A stretch of DNA of 64,000 nt, taken from Atriophallophorus winterbourni (lineage: Eukaryota > Platyhelminthes > Trematoda > Plagiorchiida > Microphallidae). Below the pieces are notes generated by a model that saw only the letters and a program-made list of their open reading frames with translations, ran no database searches and was not told the DNA's origin. Location of the stretch: NCBI GenBank assembly GCA_013407085.1, contig JACCGJ010004943.1:103928-167927 (forward strand). The letters run 5' to 3'. Position numbers and translations under genes: made by a program. Below, one piece after another: positions 21,001-35,713 of this stretch (position 1 is its first letter; each line of letters opens with the position of its first letter).

Positions 21001-24000
21001 TCGTCCATCTCAGATTCGTTCAAAACGTCTGTAATTTCTGAACTGAAATAATAATCATTGTCAGCTCTGATTAATTCAAATTTTGTCGATTTCAGATTCC
21101 TCCAAAACTTTTGGAGTTCTGAGAGTAAAATATGGGGCATTATCAGCTCTGATTTGTTCGAACATTGTCGATTTCGGATTGGTTCGAAACGTGATAGTTT
21201 TTGATTGAAATATAAGGCATTGTCAGCGCTGATTGCTTCAAACATTGTTGATCTCAAATTGGTTCAAATCGTTTGTGGTTTTTGGAATGAAATATAAGCG
21301 ATTGTCAGCTCTGATTAATTTAAATTTTGTCGATTTCAGATTCCTCCAAAACGTTTGGAGTTCTGAGAGTAAAATATAAGGCATTGTCAGCTCCGATTTG
21401 TTCGAACATCGTCGATTTTGGGTTGATTCAAAACGTATTAGTTTTTAGATTGAAATATTAGGCATTGTCAGCTCTGATTGGTTCAAACATTGTCGATCTC
21501 AGATTAGTTCAAAACGTTTTTAATTTCTGGTCTGAAATATTGAGCATTGTCAGCTCTGATTGGTTTAAACATCGTCGATCTCAGATTAGTTCAAAACCTT
21601 TGTAGTTTTTGGACTAAAATATTAAGCATTGTCAGCTCTGATTGGTTTAAACATCGTCGCTCTCAGATTGGTTCAAAACCTTCGTACTTTTTGGACTGAA
21701 ATATTGAGCATTGTCTGATCTGATTAGTTTAAACATTGTCGATCCCAGATTTGTTCAAATCGTTTGTAGCTTTTAGATCGCGATATTGACCATTATCAGC
21801 TCTGATTGGTTCAAACATCGTCCATCTCAGATTCGTTCAAAACGTTTGTAATTTGTAAACTGAAATATTATTCATTGTCAGCTCTGATTAGATCAAATAT
21901 TGTCGATTACAGATTTTTCGAAACGGTTGTAGTTTTTGGACTAAAATATAAAGCATTGTCAGCTCTGATTGGTTTAAACATCGTCGCTCTCAGATTGGTT
22001 CAAAACCTCCGTACTTTTTGGAACGAAATATTGAGCATTGTCTGATCTGATTAGTTTAAACATTGTCGATTTCAGATTTGTTCAAATTGTTTGTAGTTTT
22101 TATATCGCGATATTGAGCATTGTCAGCTCTGATCGGTTCAAACATCGTCCATCTCAGATTCGTTCAAAACGTTTGTAATTGGTCAACTGAAATATTAATC
22201 ATTGTCAGCTCTGATAAGATCAAATAATGTCGATTACAGATTTATTCAAAACGGTTGTAGTTTTTGGAATAAAATATCAAGCATTGTCAGTTCTGATTGA
22301 TTTAAACATCGTCGCTCTCAGATTGGTTAAAAACCTTTGTAGTTTTCAAACTGAAATGATAGGCATTGTCAGATCTGATTGGTTTTGAACATTGTGGATC
22401 TCAAATTTGTTCAAAACGTTGGTAGTTTTTAGATCGAGATATTGAGCATTGTCAGCTCTGATTGGGTCAAACATCGTCCATCTCAGATTCGTTCAAAACG
22501 TTTGTAATTTGTGAACTGAAATATTAATCATTGTCAGCGCTGATTGCTTCAAACATTGTCGATCTCAAATTGGTTCAAATCGTTTGTAGTTTTCGAAATG
22601 AAATATTAGGCGTTGTCAGCGCTGATTGCTTCAAACATTGTTGATCTCAAATTGGTTCAAAGCGTTTGTGGTTTTTGGATTGAAATATAAGCCATTGTCA
22701 GATCTGATTAATTCACATTTTGTCGATTTCAGATTCCTCCAAAACGTTCGGAGTTTTGAGAGTAAAATATAAGGCATTGTCAGCTCTGATTTGTTCGAAC
22801 AATGTCGATCTCGGATTGATTCAAAACGTGATAGTTTTTAGATTGAAATATTAGGCATTGTCAGCTCTGATTGGTTCAAACATTGTCGATGTCAGATTAG
22901 TTCAAAATGTTTTTAATTTCTGGACTGAAATATTGAGCTTTGTCAGCTCTGATTGGTTCAAACATCGTCGATCTCAGATTAGTTCGAAACGTTCGTAGTT
23001 TCTGGACTAGAAAATTAAGCATTGTTAGCTCTGATTGGTTTAAACATCGTCGCTCTCAGATTGGTTCAAAACCTTTGTACGTTTTGGACTGAAATATTGA
23101 GCATTGTCTGATCTGATTGGTTCAAACATTGTCGATCTCAGATTTGTTCAAATCGTTTGTATTTTTCAGATCGCGATATTGAGCATTGTCAACTTTGATT
23201 GGTTCAAACATCGTCCATCTCAGATGCGTTCAAAACGTCTGTAATTTCTGAACTGAAATATTAATCATTGTCAGCTCTGATTAGATCAAATATTGTCGAT
23301 TACAGATTTGTTCAAAACGGTTGTAGTTTCTGGACTAAAATATCAAGCATTGTCAGCTCTGATTGGTTTAAACAACGTCGCTCTCGGGTTGGTTCGAAAC
23401 CTTTGTAGTTTTTAAACTGAAATAATAAGCATTGTCAGATCTGATTGGTTTTGAACATTGTGGATCTCAAATTTGTTCAAAACGTTAATAGATTTTAGAT
23501 CGCGATATTGAGCATTGTCAGCTCTGATTGGTTAAAACATTGTCCATCTCAAATTCGTTCAAAACGTTTGTAATTTGTGAACTGAAATAATAATCATTGT
23601 CAGCGCTGATTGCTTCAAACATTGTCGATCTCAAATTGGTTCAAATCGTTTGTATTCTCCGGAATAAAATATTAGGCGCTGTCAGCTCTGATTAATTTAA
23701 ATTTTATCGGTCTTAAATTCCTCCGAAACGTTTGGAGTTCTGATAGTTAAATATGAAGCATTATCAGCTCTGATTTGTTCGAACATGGTCTATTTCGGAT
23801 TGGTTCAAAACGTGATAGTTTTAAGATTGAAATATTAAGCATTGTCAGCGCTGATTGCTTTGAACATTGTCGATCTCAAGTTGGTTCAAATTGTTCGTAG
23901 TTTTTTGGAATGAAATATCAGGAGTTGTCAGCTCTGATTAATTCAAATTTTGTCGATTTCAGATTTGTTCAAAACGTTTGGAGTTCTGAGAGTGAAATAT

Positions 24001-27000
24001 AAAACATTGTCAGCTCTGATTTGTTCGAACATTCTCGATCTCGGATTGATTCGAAACCTGATAGTTTTTAGATTGAAATATTGAGCATTGTCAGCTCTGA
24101 TTGGTTCAAACATTGTCGACCTCAGATTAGTTCAAAACGTTTTTAATTTCTGGACTGAAATATTGAGCATTGTCAGCTCTGATTACGTCAAATATTGTCG
24201 ATCTCAGATTTGTTCAAAACGTTTGTAGTTTTTGGACTATAATGTTAAGCATTGTCAGCTCTGATTGGTCTAAACATCGTCGCTCTCAGATTGGTTCAAA
24301 ACCTTTGTACATTTTGGACTGAAATATTGAGCATTGTCTGATCTGATTGGTTCAACCATTGTCGATCTCAGATTTGTTCAAATCGTTTGTAGTTTTTAGA
24401 TCGCGATATTAAGCATTGTCAGCTCTGATTGATTCAAACATCGTCCATCTCAGATTCGTTCAAAACGTTTGTAATTTGTGAACTGAAATATTATTCATTG
24501 TCAGCTCTGATTAGATCAAATATTGTCGATTACAGATTTGTTCAAAACGAATGTAGCTTTTGGATTAAAATATCAAACATTGTCAGCTCTGATTGGTTTA
24601 AACATCGTCGCTCTCAGATTGGTTCGAAACCTCTGTAGTTTTTAAACTGAAATAATAAGCATTGTCAGATCTGATTGGTTTTGAACATTGTGGATCTCAA
24701 ATTTGTTGAAAATGTTGGTATTTTTCAAATCGCGATATTGGGCATTGTCAGCTCTGATTGGTTCAAACATCGTCCATCTCAGATTCGTTCAAAACGTTTG
24801 TAATTTGTGAACTGAAATATCAATCATTGTCAGCGCTGATTGCTTCAAACATTGTTGATCTCAAATTAGTTCAAATAGTTTTTAGTTTTTGGAATAAAAT
24901 ATAAGGCGTTGTCAGCTCTGAATAATTCGAATTCTGTCGATCCCAGATTCTTCCAAAACGTTTGGATTTCTGAGAGTAAAATATAAGGCATTGTTAGCTC
25001 TGATTTGTTCGAACATTGTGGATTTCGGATTGATTCAAAACGTGATAGTTTTCGCATTGAAATATTGAGCATTGTCAGCGCTGATTGCTTCAAACATTGT
25101 CGATCTCAAATTGGTTCAAATCGTTTGTAGTTTTTGGAATGAAATATAAGGCATTGTCAGTTCTGATTTATTCAAATTTTGTCGATCTCAGATTCCTCCA
25201 AAACGTTTGGAGTTTTGAGAGTAAAATATGAGGCATTGTCAGCTCTGATTTGTTCGAACAATGTCGATTTTCGATTGATTCATAACGTGAATATTTTCTA
25301 GATTGAAATATTGAGCATTGTCAGCTCTGATTGGTTCAAACATTGTCGATCTCAGATTAGTTTAAGACGTTTTTAATTTCTGGACTGAAATATTGAGCAT
25401 TGTCAGCTCTGATTGGATCAAATATTGTCTATCTCAGATTTGTTCAAAACGTTTGTAGTTTTTGGACTGAAATATTGAACATTGTCAGCTCTGATTGGTT
25501 TAGACATTGTCGATCTCAGATTTGTTTATATCGTTTGTAGTTTTTAGATCGCGATATTGAGCATTATCATCTCTGATTGGTTCAAACATCGTCCATCTCA
25601 GATTCGTTCGAAACTTTTGTAATTTGTGAACTAAAATATTAATCATTGTCAGCTTTGATTAGATCAAATATTGTCGATTACAGATTTGTTCAAAACGGTT
25701 GTAGTTTTTGGACTAAAATATCAAGCATTGTCAGCTCTGATTGGTTTAAACATAGTCGCTTTCAGATTGGTTCGAAACCTTAGTAGTTTTTAAACTGAAA
25801 TAATAAGCATTGTCTGATCTGATTGGTTTGAACATTGTCGATCTCAGATTTGTTCAAATCGTTTTTAGTTTTCAGATCGAAATATTGAGCATTGCCAGCT
25901 CTGATTGGTTTAAACATCGTTCATCTCAGATTCGTTCAGAACGTTTGTAATTTGTAAACTGAAATATTAATCATTGTCAGCGCTGATTGCTTCAAACATT
26001 GTCGATCTCAAATTGGTTCAATTGTTTGTAGTTGTTGGAATGAAATATTAGGCGTTGTCAGCTCTGATTGATTCAAATTTTGTCGATCTCAGACTCTTCT
26101 AAAACCTTTGGAGTTCTGAGAGTAAAATATAAAGCATTGTCAGCTCTGATTTGTTCGAACGTTGTCGATTTCGGATTGATTCAAAACGAGATAGTTTTTA
26201 GATTGAAATATTAATCATTGTCAGCGCTGATTGCTTCAAACATTGTCGATCTCAAATTGGTTCAAATCGTTTGTAGTTTTTGGAATGAAATTTCAGGCAT
26301 TGTCAGCTCTGATTAATTCAAATTTTGACGATATCAGATTCTTCCGAAACGTTTGAAGTTCTGAGAGTAAAATATAAGGCATTGTCAGCTCTGATTTTTT
26401 CGAACATTGTCGATCTCGGATTGATTGAAAACGTGATAGTTTTTAGATCGAAATATCAAGCATTGTCAGCTCTGATTGGTTCAAAAATTGTCGATCTCAG
26501 ATTAGTTCAAAACGTTTTTGATTTCTGGACTGAAATATTAGGCATTGTCAGCTATGATTAGATCAAATATTGTCGATCTCAGATTTGTTCAACACGTTTG
26601 TAGTTTTTAGACTTGAAAATTAAGCATTGTCAGCTCTGATTGCATTGAGCATCGTCGCTCTCAGATTGGTTCAAAACCTTTGTACTTTTTGGACTGGAAT
26701 ATTGAGCATTGTCTGATCTGATTGGTTTATACATTGTCGATCCCAGATTTGTTCAAATCGTTTGTAGTTTTTATATCGCGATATTGAGCATTGTCAGCTC
26801 TGATTGGTTCAGATATCGTCCATCTCAGATGCGTTCAAAACTTCTGTAATTTGTGAACTGAAATATTAATCATTGTCAGCTCTGATTAGATCAAATATTG
26901 TCGATTACAGATTTGTTCAAAACCTTGGTAGTTTTTAAACTGAAATAATAAGCATTGTCTGATCTGATTGGTTTAAACATTGTCGATCTCAGATTTGTTC

Positions 27001-30000
27001 AAATCGATTGTAGTTTTCAGATCGAAATATTGAGCATTGCCAGCTCTGATTGGTTCAAACATCGTTCATCTCAGATTCGTTCAGAACGTTTGTAATTTGT
27101 GAACTGAAATATTAAGCATTGTCAGCGCTGATTGCTTCAAACATTGTCGATCTCAAATTGGTTCAATTGTTTGTATTTTCTGGGATGAAATAATAGGCGT
27201 TGTCAGCTCTGATTGATCCAAATTTTGTCGATCTCAGATTCCTCCAAAACCTTTGGAGTTCTGATAGTAAAATATAAGGCATTGTCAGCTCTGATTTGTT
27301 CGAACGTTGTCGATCTCGGATTGATTCGAAACGTGATAGTTTTAAGATTGAAATATTAAGCATTGTCAGCTCTGATTGGTTCAAACATTGTCGATCTCAG
27401 TTTAGTTCAAAACGTTTTTAATTTCTGGACTGAAATATTGAGCATTGTCAGCTCTGATTAGATCAAATATTGTCGATCTCAGATTTGTTCAAAACGTTTG
27501 TAGTTTTTGGACTAAAATAATAAGCATTGTCTGCTTTGATTGGTTTAAACATCGTCGCTCTTAGATTGGTTCAAAACCTTTGTATTTTTAGACTGAAATA
27601 ATTAGCATTGTCAACTCTGATTGGTTTTGAACATTGTAGATCTCAGATTTCTTCGAAACGGTTGTAGTTTTTAGATCGCGATATTGAGCATTGTCAGCTC
27701 TGATTGGTTCAAACATCGTCCATCTCAGATTCGTTCAAAACGTTTGTAATTTGTGAACTGAAATATTATTCATTGTCAGCTCTGATTAGATCAAATATTG
27801 TCGATCTCCGATTTGTTCAAAACGGTTGTAGTTTTTGGACTAATTTATCGAGCATTGTCAGCTCTGGTTGGTTTAAACATCGTCGCTCTCAGATTGGTTC
27901 AAAACCTTTGTAGTTTTTAAACTGAAATAATGAGCATTGTCAGATTTGATTGGTTTTGAACATTGTGGATCTCGAATTTGTTCAAAACGTTGGCAGTTTT
28001 TAGATCGCGATATTGAGCATTTTCGGCTCTGATTGGTTCAAACATCGTCCATCTCAGATTTGCTCAAAACGTTTGTAATTTGTGAACTGAAATATTATTC
28101 ATTGTCAGCGCTGATTGCTTCAAACATTGTCGATCTCAAATTGGTTCAAATCGTTTGCAGTTTTTGGAATAACATATTAGGAGTTGTCAGCTCTGATTAA
28201 TTCAAATTTTGTCCATCTCAGATCCCTCCAAAACGTTTGGAGTTCTGAGAGTAAAATATAAGGCATTGTCAGCTCCGATTTGTTCGAACATTGTCGATCT
28301 CGGATTGATTCAAAACGTGATAGTTTTTAAACTGAAATATTAAGCATTGTCAGCACTGCTTGCTTCAAACATTGTCGATCTCAAATTGGTTCAAATCGTT
28401 TGTAGTTTCTGGAATGAAATTTTACGCATTGTCAGCTGTGATTAATTCGAATGTTATCGATCTCAGATTCTTCCGAAACGTTTGGAGTTCTGAGAGTAAA
28501 ATATAAGGCATTGTCAGCTCTGATTTGTTCAAACATTGTTGATCTCCGATTGATTCAAAACGTGATAGTTTTTACATTGAAATATTAGGCATTGTCAGCT
28601 CTGATTGGTTCAAACATGTTCGATCTCGGATTAGATCAAAACGTTTTTAATTTGTGAACTGAAATATTAAGCATTGTCAGCTCTGATTAGATAAAATATT
28701 GTCGATCTCAGATTTGTTCAAGACGTTTGTAGTTTTTGGACTAAAATATTAAGCATTGTCAGCTCTGAGTGGCTTGAACTTCGTCGCTCTCAAATTGGTT
28801 CAAAACCTTTGTACTTTTTGGACTGAAATAATTAGCATTGTCAACTCTGATTGGTTTTGAACATTGTAGATCTCAGATTTCTTCGAAACGGTTGTAGTTT
28901 TTAGATCGCGATATTGAGCATTGTCAGCTCTGATTGGTTCAAACATCGTCCATCTCAGATTCGTTCAAAACGTTTGTAATTTGTGAACTGAAATATTATT
29001 CATTGTCAGCTCTGATTAGATCAAATATTGTCGATCTCAGATTTGTTCAAAACGGTTGTAGTTTTTGGACTAATTTATCGAGCATTGTCAGCTCTGGTTG
29101 GTTTAAACATCGTCGCTCTCAGATTGGTTCAAAACCTTTGTAGTTTTTAAACTGAAATAATAAGCATTGTCAGATCTGATTGGTTTCGAACATTGTGGAT
29201 CTCGAATTTGTTCAAAACGTTGGCAGTTTTTAGATCGCGATATTGAGCATTTTCGGCTCTGATTGGTTCAAACATCGTCCATCTCAGATTTGTTCAAAAC
29301 GTTTGTAATTTGTGAACTGAAATATTATTCATTGTCAGCGCTGATTGCTTCAAACATTGTCGATCTCAAATTGGTTCAAATCGTTTGCAGTTTTTGAAAT
29401 AACATATTAGGCGTTGTCAGCTCTGATTAATTCAAATTTTGTCGATCTCAGATTCCTCCAAAACGTTTGGAGTTCTGAGAGTAAAATATAAGGCATTTTC
29501 AGCTCCGATTTGTTCGAACATTGTCGATCTCGGATTGATTCAAAACGTGATAGTTTTTAAACTGAAATATTATGCATTGTCAGCACTGCTTGCTTCAAAC
29601 ATTGTCGATCTCGAATTAGTTCAAATCGTTTGTAGTTTCTGGAATGAAATTTTAAGCTGTGATTAATTCAAATGTTGTCGATCTCAGATTCCTCCGAAAC
29701 GTTTGGAGTTCTGAGAGTAAAATATAAGGCATTGTCAGCTCTGATTTGTTCAAAAATTGTCGATCTCCGATTAATTCAAAACGTGATAGATTTTGGATCG
29801 AAATATAAAGCATTGTCAGCTCTGATTGGTTCAAACATTGTCGATCTCAGATTAGTTCAAAACGTTTTCAATTTCTGGACTGAAATATTAAGCATTGTCA
29901 GTTCTGATTAGAACAAATATTGTCGATCTCATATTTGATAAAAACGTTTGTAGTTTTTGGACTAAAATATTGAGCATTGTCAGCTCTGATTGGCTTGAAC

Positions 30001-33000
30001 ATCGTCGCTCTCAGATTGGTTCAAAACCTTTGTACTTTCTGGACTGAAATATTGAGCATTGTCTGATCTGATTAGTTTTAACATTGTCGATTCCAGATTT
30101 GTTCAAATTGTTTGTAGTATTTGGATCGGAATATTGAGCATTGCCAGCTCTGATTGGTTCGAACATCGTTCATCTCAGATTCGTTCAAAACGTTCGTAAT
30201 TTGTGAACTGAAATACTAATCATTGTCTGCTCTGATTAGATCAAATATTGTCGATCTCAGATTTGTTCAAAACGTTTGTAGTTTTCGGACTAAAATATTA
30301 AGCATTGTCAGCTTTGATTGGTTTTAACATCGTCGCTCTCAGGTTGGTTCAAAACCTTCGTCGTTTTTGAACTGAAATAAGTAGCATTTTCAACTCTGAT
30401 TGGTTTTGAACATTGTAGATCTCAGATTTGTTCGACACGGTTGTAGTTTTTCGATCGAAAACTTGAGCATTGTCAGCTCTGATTGGTTCAAACATCGTCC
30501 ATCTCAGATTCGTTCAAAACGTCAGTAATTTGTGAACTGAAATATCAATGATTGTCAGCGCTGATTGCTTGAAACATTGTCGATCTCAAATTGGTTCAAA
30601 TCGTTTGTAGTTTTTGAAATAAAATATTAGGCGTTGTCAGCTCTGATTAATTCAAATTTTGTCGATTTCAGATTCCTCCAAAACGTTTGGAGTTCTGAGA
30701 GTAAAATATAAGGCATTGTCAGCTCCGATTTGTTCGAACACTGTCGATCTCGGATTGATTCAAAACGTGATAGTTTTTATATTGAAGTATTAAGCATTGT
30801 CAGCACTGCTTGCTTCAAACATTGTCGATCTCAAATTGGTTCAAATCGTTTGTAGTTTCTGGAATGAAATTTTAGGCATTGTCAGCTGTGATTAATTCAA
30901 ATGTTGTCGATCTCAGATTCTTTCGAAACGTTTAAAGTTCTGAGAGTAAAATATTAGGAATTGTCAGCTCTGATTTGTTCGAACATTGTCGATCTCCGAT
31001 TGATTTAAAACGTGATAGTTTTTAGATTGAAATATTAGGCATTGTCAGCTCTGATTGGTTCAAACATTTTCGATCTCAGATTAGTTCAAAACGTTTTTAA
31101 TTTCTGGACTGAAATATTGAGCATTGTCAGCTCTGATTAGATCAAATATTGTCGATCTCAGATTTGTTCAAAACGTTTGTAGTTTTTGGACTAAAATATT
31201 GAGCATTGTCAGCTTTGATTGGTTTAAACATCGTCGCTCTCAGATTGGTTCAAAACCTTCGTCGTTTTTGGACTGAACTAATCAGCATTGTCAACTCTGA
31301 TTGTTTTTGAACATTGTAGATTTCAAATTTGTTCGAAACGGTTGTAGTTTTTACATCGAAATTTTAAGCATTGTCAGCTCTGATTGGTTCGAACATCGTC
31401 CATCTCAGATTCGTTCAAAACGTTCGTGATTTGTGAACTGAAATATTAATCATTTTCAGCTCTGATTTGTTCAAAACGGTTGTAGTTTTTGGACTAAAAT
31501 ATCGAGCATTGTCAGCTCTGATTGGTTTAAACATCGTCGCTCTCAGATTGGTTCAAAACCTTTGTAGTTTTTAAACTGAAATAATGAGCATTGTCAGATC
31601 TCATTGGTTTTGAACATTGTGGATCTCGGATTTGTTCAAAACGTTGGTATTTTTCAGAACGCGATATTAAGCGTTGTCAGCTCTGATTGGTTCAAACATC
31701 GTCCATCTCAGATTTGTTCAAAACGTTTGTTATTTGTGAACTAAAATATTATTCATTGTCAGCGCTGATTGCTTCAAACATTGGAGATCTCAAATTGGTT
31801 TAAATCGTTTGTAGTTTTTGGAATAAAATAGTAGGCGTTGTCAGCTCTGATTAATTCAATTTTTGTCGATCTTACATTCCTCCAAAACGTTTGGAGTTCT
31901 GAGAGTAAAATATAAGGCATTGTCAGCTCTGATTTGTCAGAAAATTGTCGATCTCCGATCGATTCAAAACGTGATAGTTTTTAGATTTAAATATTGAGAA
32001 ATGTCAGCTCTGATTGGTTCAAACATTGTCGATCTCAGATTAGTTCAGAACGTTTTTAATTTCTGGACTGAAATATTAAGCATTGTCAACTCTGGTTAGA
32101 ACAAATATTGTCGATCTCAGATTTGTTCAAAACGTTTGTAGTTTTTGGTCTAAAATATTGAGCATTGTCAGCTTTGATTGGTTTTAAAAACGTCGCTCTC
32201 AGACTGGTTCAAAACCTTTGTACTTTTTGGACTGAAATATTGAGCATTGTCTGATCTGATTGGTTTAAACATTGTCGATCTCAGATTTTTTCAAATCGTT
32301 TGTAGTTTTTAGATCGAAATATTGAGCATTGCTAGCTGTGATTGGTTCGAACATTGTTCGTCTCAGATTCGTTCAAAAGGTTCGTAATTTGTGAACTGAA
32401 ATATCAATCATTGTCAGCTCTGATTAAATCAAATATTATCGACCTAAGGTTTGTTCAAAACGGTTGTAGTTTTTGGACTAATATATCGAGCATTGTCAGC
32501 TCTGATTGGTTTAAACATCGTCGCTCTCAGATTGGTTTAAAACCTTCGTAGTTTTTAAACTGAAATAATAAGCATTGTCAGATCTGATTGGTTTTGAACA
32601 TTGTGGATCTCGAATTTGTTCAAAACGTTGGTAGTTTTTAGATCGCGATATTGAGCATTGTCAGCTCTGATTGGTAAAAACATCGTCCATCTCGGATTTG
32701 TTTCAAACGTCTGTAATTTGTGAACTGAAATATAAATCATTTTCAGCGCTGATTGCTTTAAACATTGTCGATCTCAAATTGGTTCAAATCGTTTGTAGTT
32801 TTTGAAATAAAATATTAGGCGTTGTCAGCTCTGAATAATTCAAATTTTGTCGATCTCAGATTCCTCCGAAACGTTTGGAGTTCTGAGAGTAAAATATAAG
32901 GCATTGTCAGCTCCGATTTGTTCGAACATTGTCGATCTCGTATTGATTCAAAACGTGAAAGTTTTCAGATTGAAATATAGAGCATTGTCAGCTCTGATTG

Positions 33001-35700
33001 GTTCAAACATTGTCGATCTCAGATTAGTTCAAAACGTTTGTAATTTGTGGACTGAAATATTAATCATTGTCAGCTCTGATTAGATCAAATATTGTCGATC
33101 TCAGATTTGTTCAAAACGTTTGTAGTTTTTGGACTGAAATATTAGGCATTGTCAGCTCTGATTGGCTTGAACATCGTCGCTCTTAAATTGGTTCAAAACC
33201 TTTGTATTTTTTGGACTGAAATATTGAGCATTGTCTGATCTGATTGGTTTAAGCATTGCCGATCTCAGATTTGTTCAAATTGTTTGTAGTTTCTGGTTCG
33301 GAATATTGGACATTGCCGGCTCTGATTGGTTCAAACATCGTTCATCCCAGATTCGTTCAAAACGTTTGTAATTTGTGAACTGAAATACTAATCATTGTCT
33401 GCTCTAATTAGATCAAATATTGTCGATCTCAGATTTGTTCAAAACGTTTGAAGTTTTTGGAATAAAATATAAGGCGTTGTCAGCTCTGATTAATTCAAAT
33501 TTTGTAGATCTCAGATTCCTCTGAAACGGTCGGAGTTCTGAAAGTAAAATATAACGGATTTTCAGCTGTGATTTGTTGGAACATTGCCGATCTCGGATTG
33601 ATTCAAAACGTGATAGTTTTGAGAGTGAAATATTAAGCATTGTCAGCTCTGATTGGTTCAAACAACGTCGATCTTATATTGGTTTCAAAACATTGTTCTA
33701 TTTTTCTTGGACTGGAAAATATTGAGCATTGTCAGCTCTGATTGGTTCAAACATCGTCGATCTTAGATTAATTCGAAACGTTTGTAGTTTTTGGACTAAA
33801 ATATTAAGCATTGTCAACTCTGATTGCTTTTGAACATTGTAGATCTCAGATTTGTTCGAAACTGTTGTAGTTTCTAGATCTAAATCCTGAGCATTGTCAG
33901 CTCTGTTTGGTTCAAACATCGTCCATCTCAGATTCGTTTAAAACGTTCGTGATTTGTGAACTGAAATATTAATCATTGTCATCTCTGATTAGATCAAATA
34001 TTGTTGATCTCAGAGTGTTCAAAACGTTTGTAGTTTTTGGACTAAAATATTGAGGATTTGTAGCTCTAATTGGCTGAAAACATCATCGCTCTGAGATTGG
34101 TTCAAAACCTTCGTACTTTTTAGACTGAAATATTGAGCATTGTCTGATCTGATTGGTTTAAACATTGTCGATCCCAGATTTGTTCAAATCGTTTGTAGTT
34201 TTTAGATCGCGATATTGAGCATTATCAGCTCTGAATGGTTCAAACATCGTCCATCTCAGATTCGTTCGTAACGATTGTAATTTGTGAACTGAAATATAAT
34301 GATCATTGTCAGCTCTGATTAGATCAAATATTGTCGATTACAGATTTGTTCGAAACGGTTGTACTTTTCGGACTAAAATATCGAGCCTTGTCAGCTCTGA
34401 TTGGTTTCAACATCGTCGCTCTCAGATTGGTTCAAAACCTTTGTAGTTTTCGAACTAAAAAAATTAAGCATTGTCAAATCTGATTGGTTTTGAACATTGT
34501 GGATCTCAAATTTGTTCAAAACGTTGGTAGTTTTTAGATCGCGATATTGAGCATTGTCAGCTCTGATTGGTTCAAACATCGTCCATCTAAGATTCGTTCA
34601 AAACGTTTGTAATTTGTGAACTGAAATATTATTTATTGTCAGCGCTGATTGCTTCGAAAATTGTCAATCTCAAATTGGTTAGAATCGTTTGTAGTTTTTG
34701 GAATAACATATTAGGCGTTGTCAGCTCTGATTAATTCAAATTTTGTCGATCTCAGATTCCTCCAAAACGTTTGGAGTTCTGAGAGTAAAATATGAGGCAT
34801 TGTCAGCTCTGATTTGTTCGAACATTGTCGATTTTGGATTGGTTAAAAACATGATAGTTTTTAGATTGAAATATCAAGCATTGTCAGCACTGCTTGCTTC
34901 AAACATTGTCGATCTCAAATTGGTTCAAATAGTTTGTAGTTTCTGGAAGGAAATATTAGGCATTGTCAGCTGTGATTAATTCGCATGTTGTCGATCTCAG
35001 ATTCCTCCAAAACGTTTGGAGTTCTGAGAGTAAAATATAAGGCATTGTCAGCTCCGATTTGTTCGAACATTGTCGATCTCGGATTGATTCAAAACGTGAA
35101 AAATTTCAGATTAAAATATCAAGCATTGTAAGCGCTGATTGCTTCAAACATTGTCGATTTCAAATTGGTTCAAATTGTTTGTAGTTCTCATAAAGAAATA
35201 TTAGGCATTGTCAGCTGTGATTTATTCGCATGTTGTCGATCTCAGATTCCTCCAAAACGTTTGGAGTTCTGAGAGTAAAATATAAGGCATTGTCAGCTCT
35301 GATTCGTTCGAACATTGTCGATCTCGTATTGATTCAAAACGTGAAAGTTTTCAGATTGAAATATAGAGCATTGTCAGCTCTGATTGGTTCAAACATTGTC
35401 GATCTCAGATTAGTTCAAAACGTTTGTAATTTGTGGACTGAAATATTAGGCATTGTCAGCTATGATTAGAATAAATATTGTCGATCTCATATTTGTTCAA
35501 AACGTTTGTAGTTTTTGAACTAAAATATTGAGCATTAACAGCTCTGATTGGCTTAAACATCGTCGCTCTCAGATTGGTTCAAAACCTTTGTAGTTTTTAA
35601 ACTAAAATAATAAGCATTGTCAGATCTTATTGGTTTTGAACATTGTTGATCTCGAATTCGTTCAAAACGTTGGTAGTTTTTAGATCGCGATATTGAACAT
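18100..35700. repeat. Satellite zone with 1.15-1.23-kb higher-order repeat, GATCGCGATATT marker
   Basis: Variant monomers with GATCGCGATATTGAGC mark this zone: 18135, 18789, 19118, 19938, 20268, 20624, 20959, 21776, 23169, 23498, 24399, 24728, 25548, 27674, 28003, 28904 and 29233, and others with small changes. The intervals 18789-19938 and 24399-25548 are 1,149 bp, 19118-20268 is 1,150, and 23169-24399, 23498-24728, 27674-28904 and 28003-29233 are 1,230. These are 14 or 15 monomers of 82 bp. Companion variants include CATCGTCCATCTCAGATTCG, GTCAGCGCTGATTGCTTC, AGATTCCTCCAAAACGTTTG and TGATTTGTTCGAACATTGTC. In most of these the second CCAAT-type box is mutated. Confidence 0.75.
27420..29860. 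repeat. 1,230-bp recent tandem duplication inside the satellite
   Basis: 27421-28650 and 28651-29860 align monomer for monomer at an offset of exactly 1,230 bp (15 x 82). The open frames at 27704-27913 and 28934-29143 translate to the same 69 residues, including an unusual CTGGTTGGTTTAAAC (27865 and 29095). The first and last few hundred bases are more diverged, so the event is either older than it looks or was partly homogenised. Confidence 0.8.
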
Positions 35701-35713
35701 TGTCAGCTCTGAT

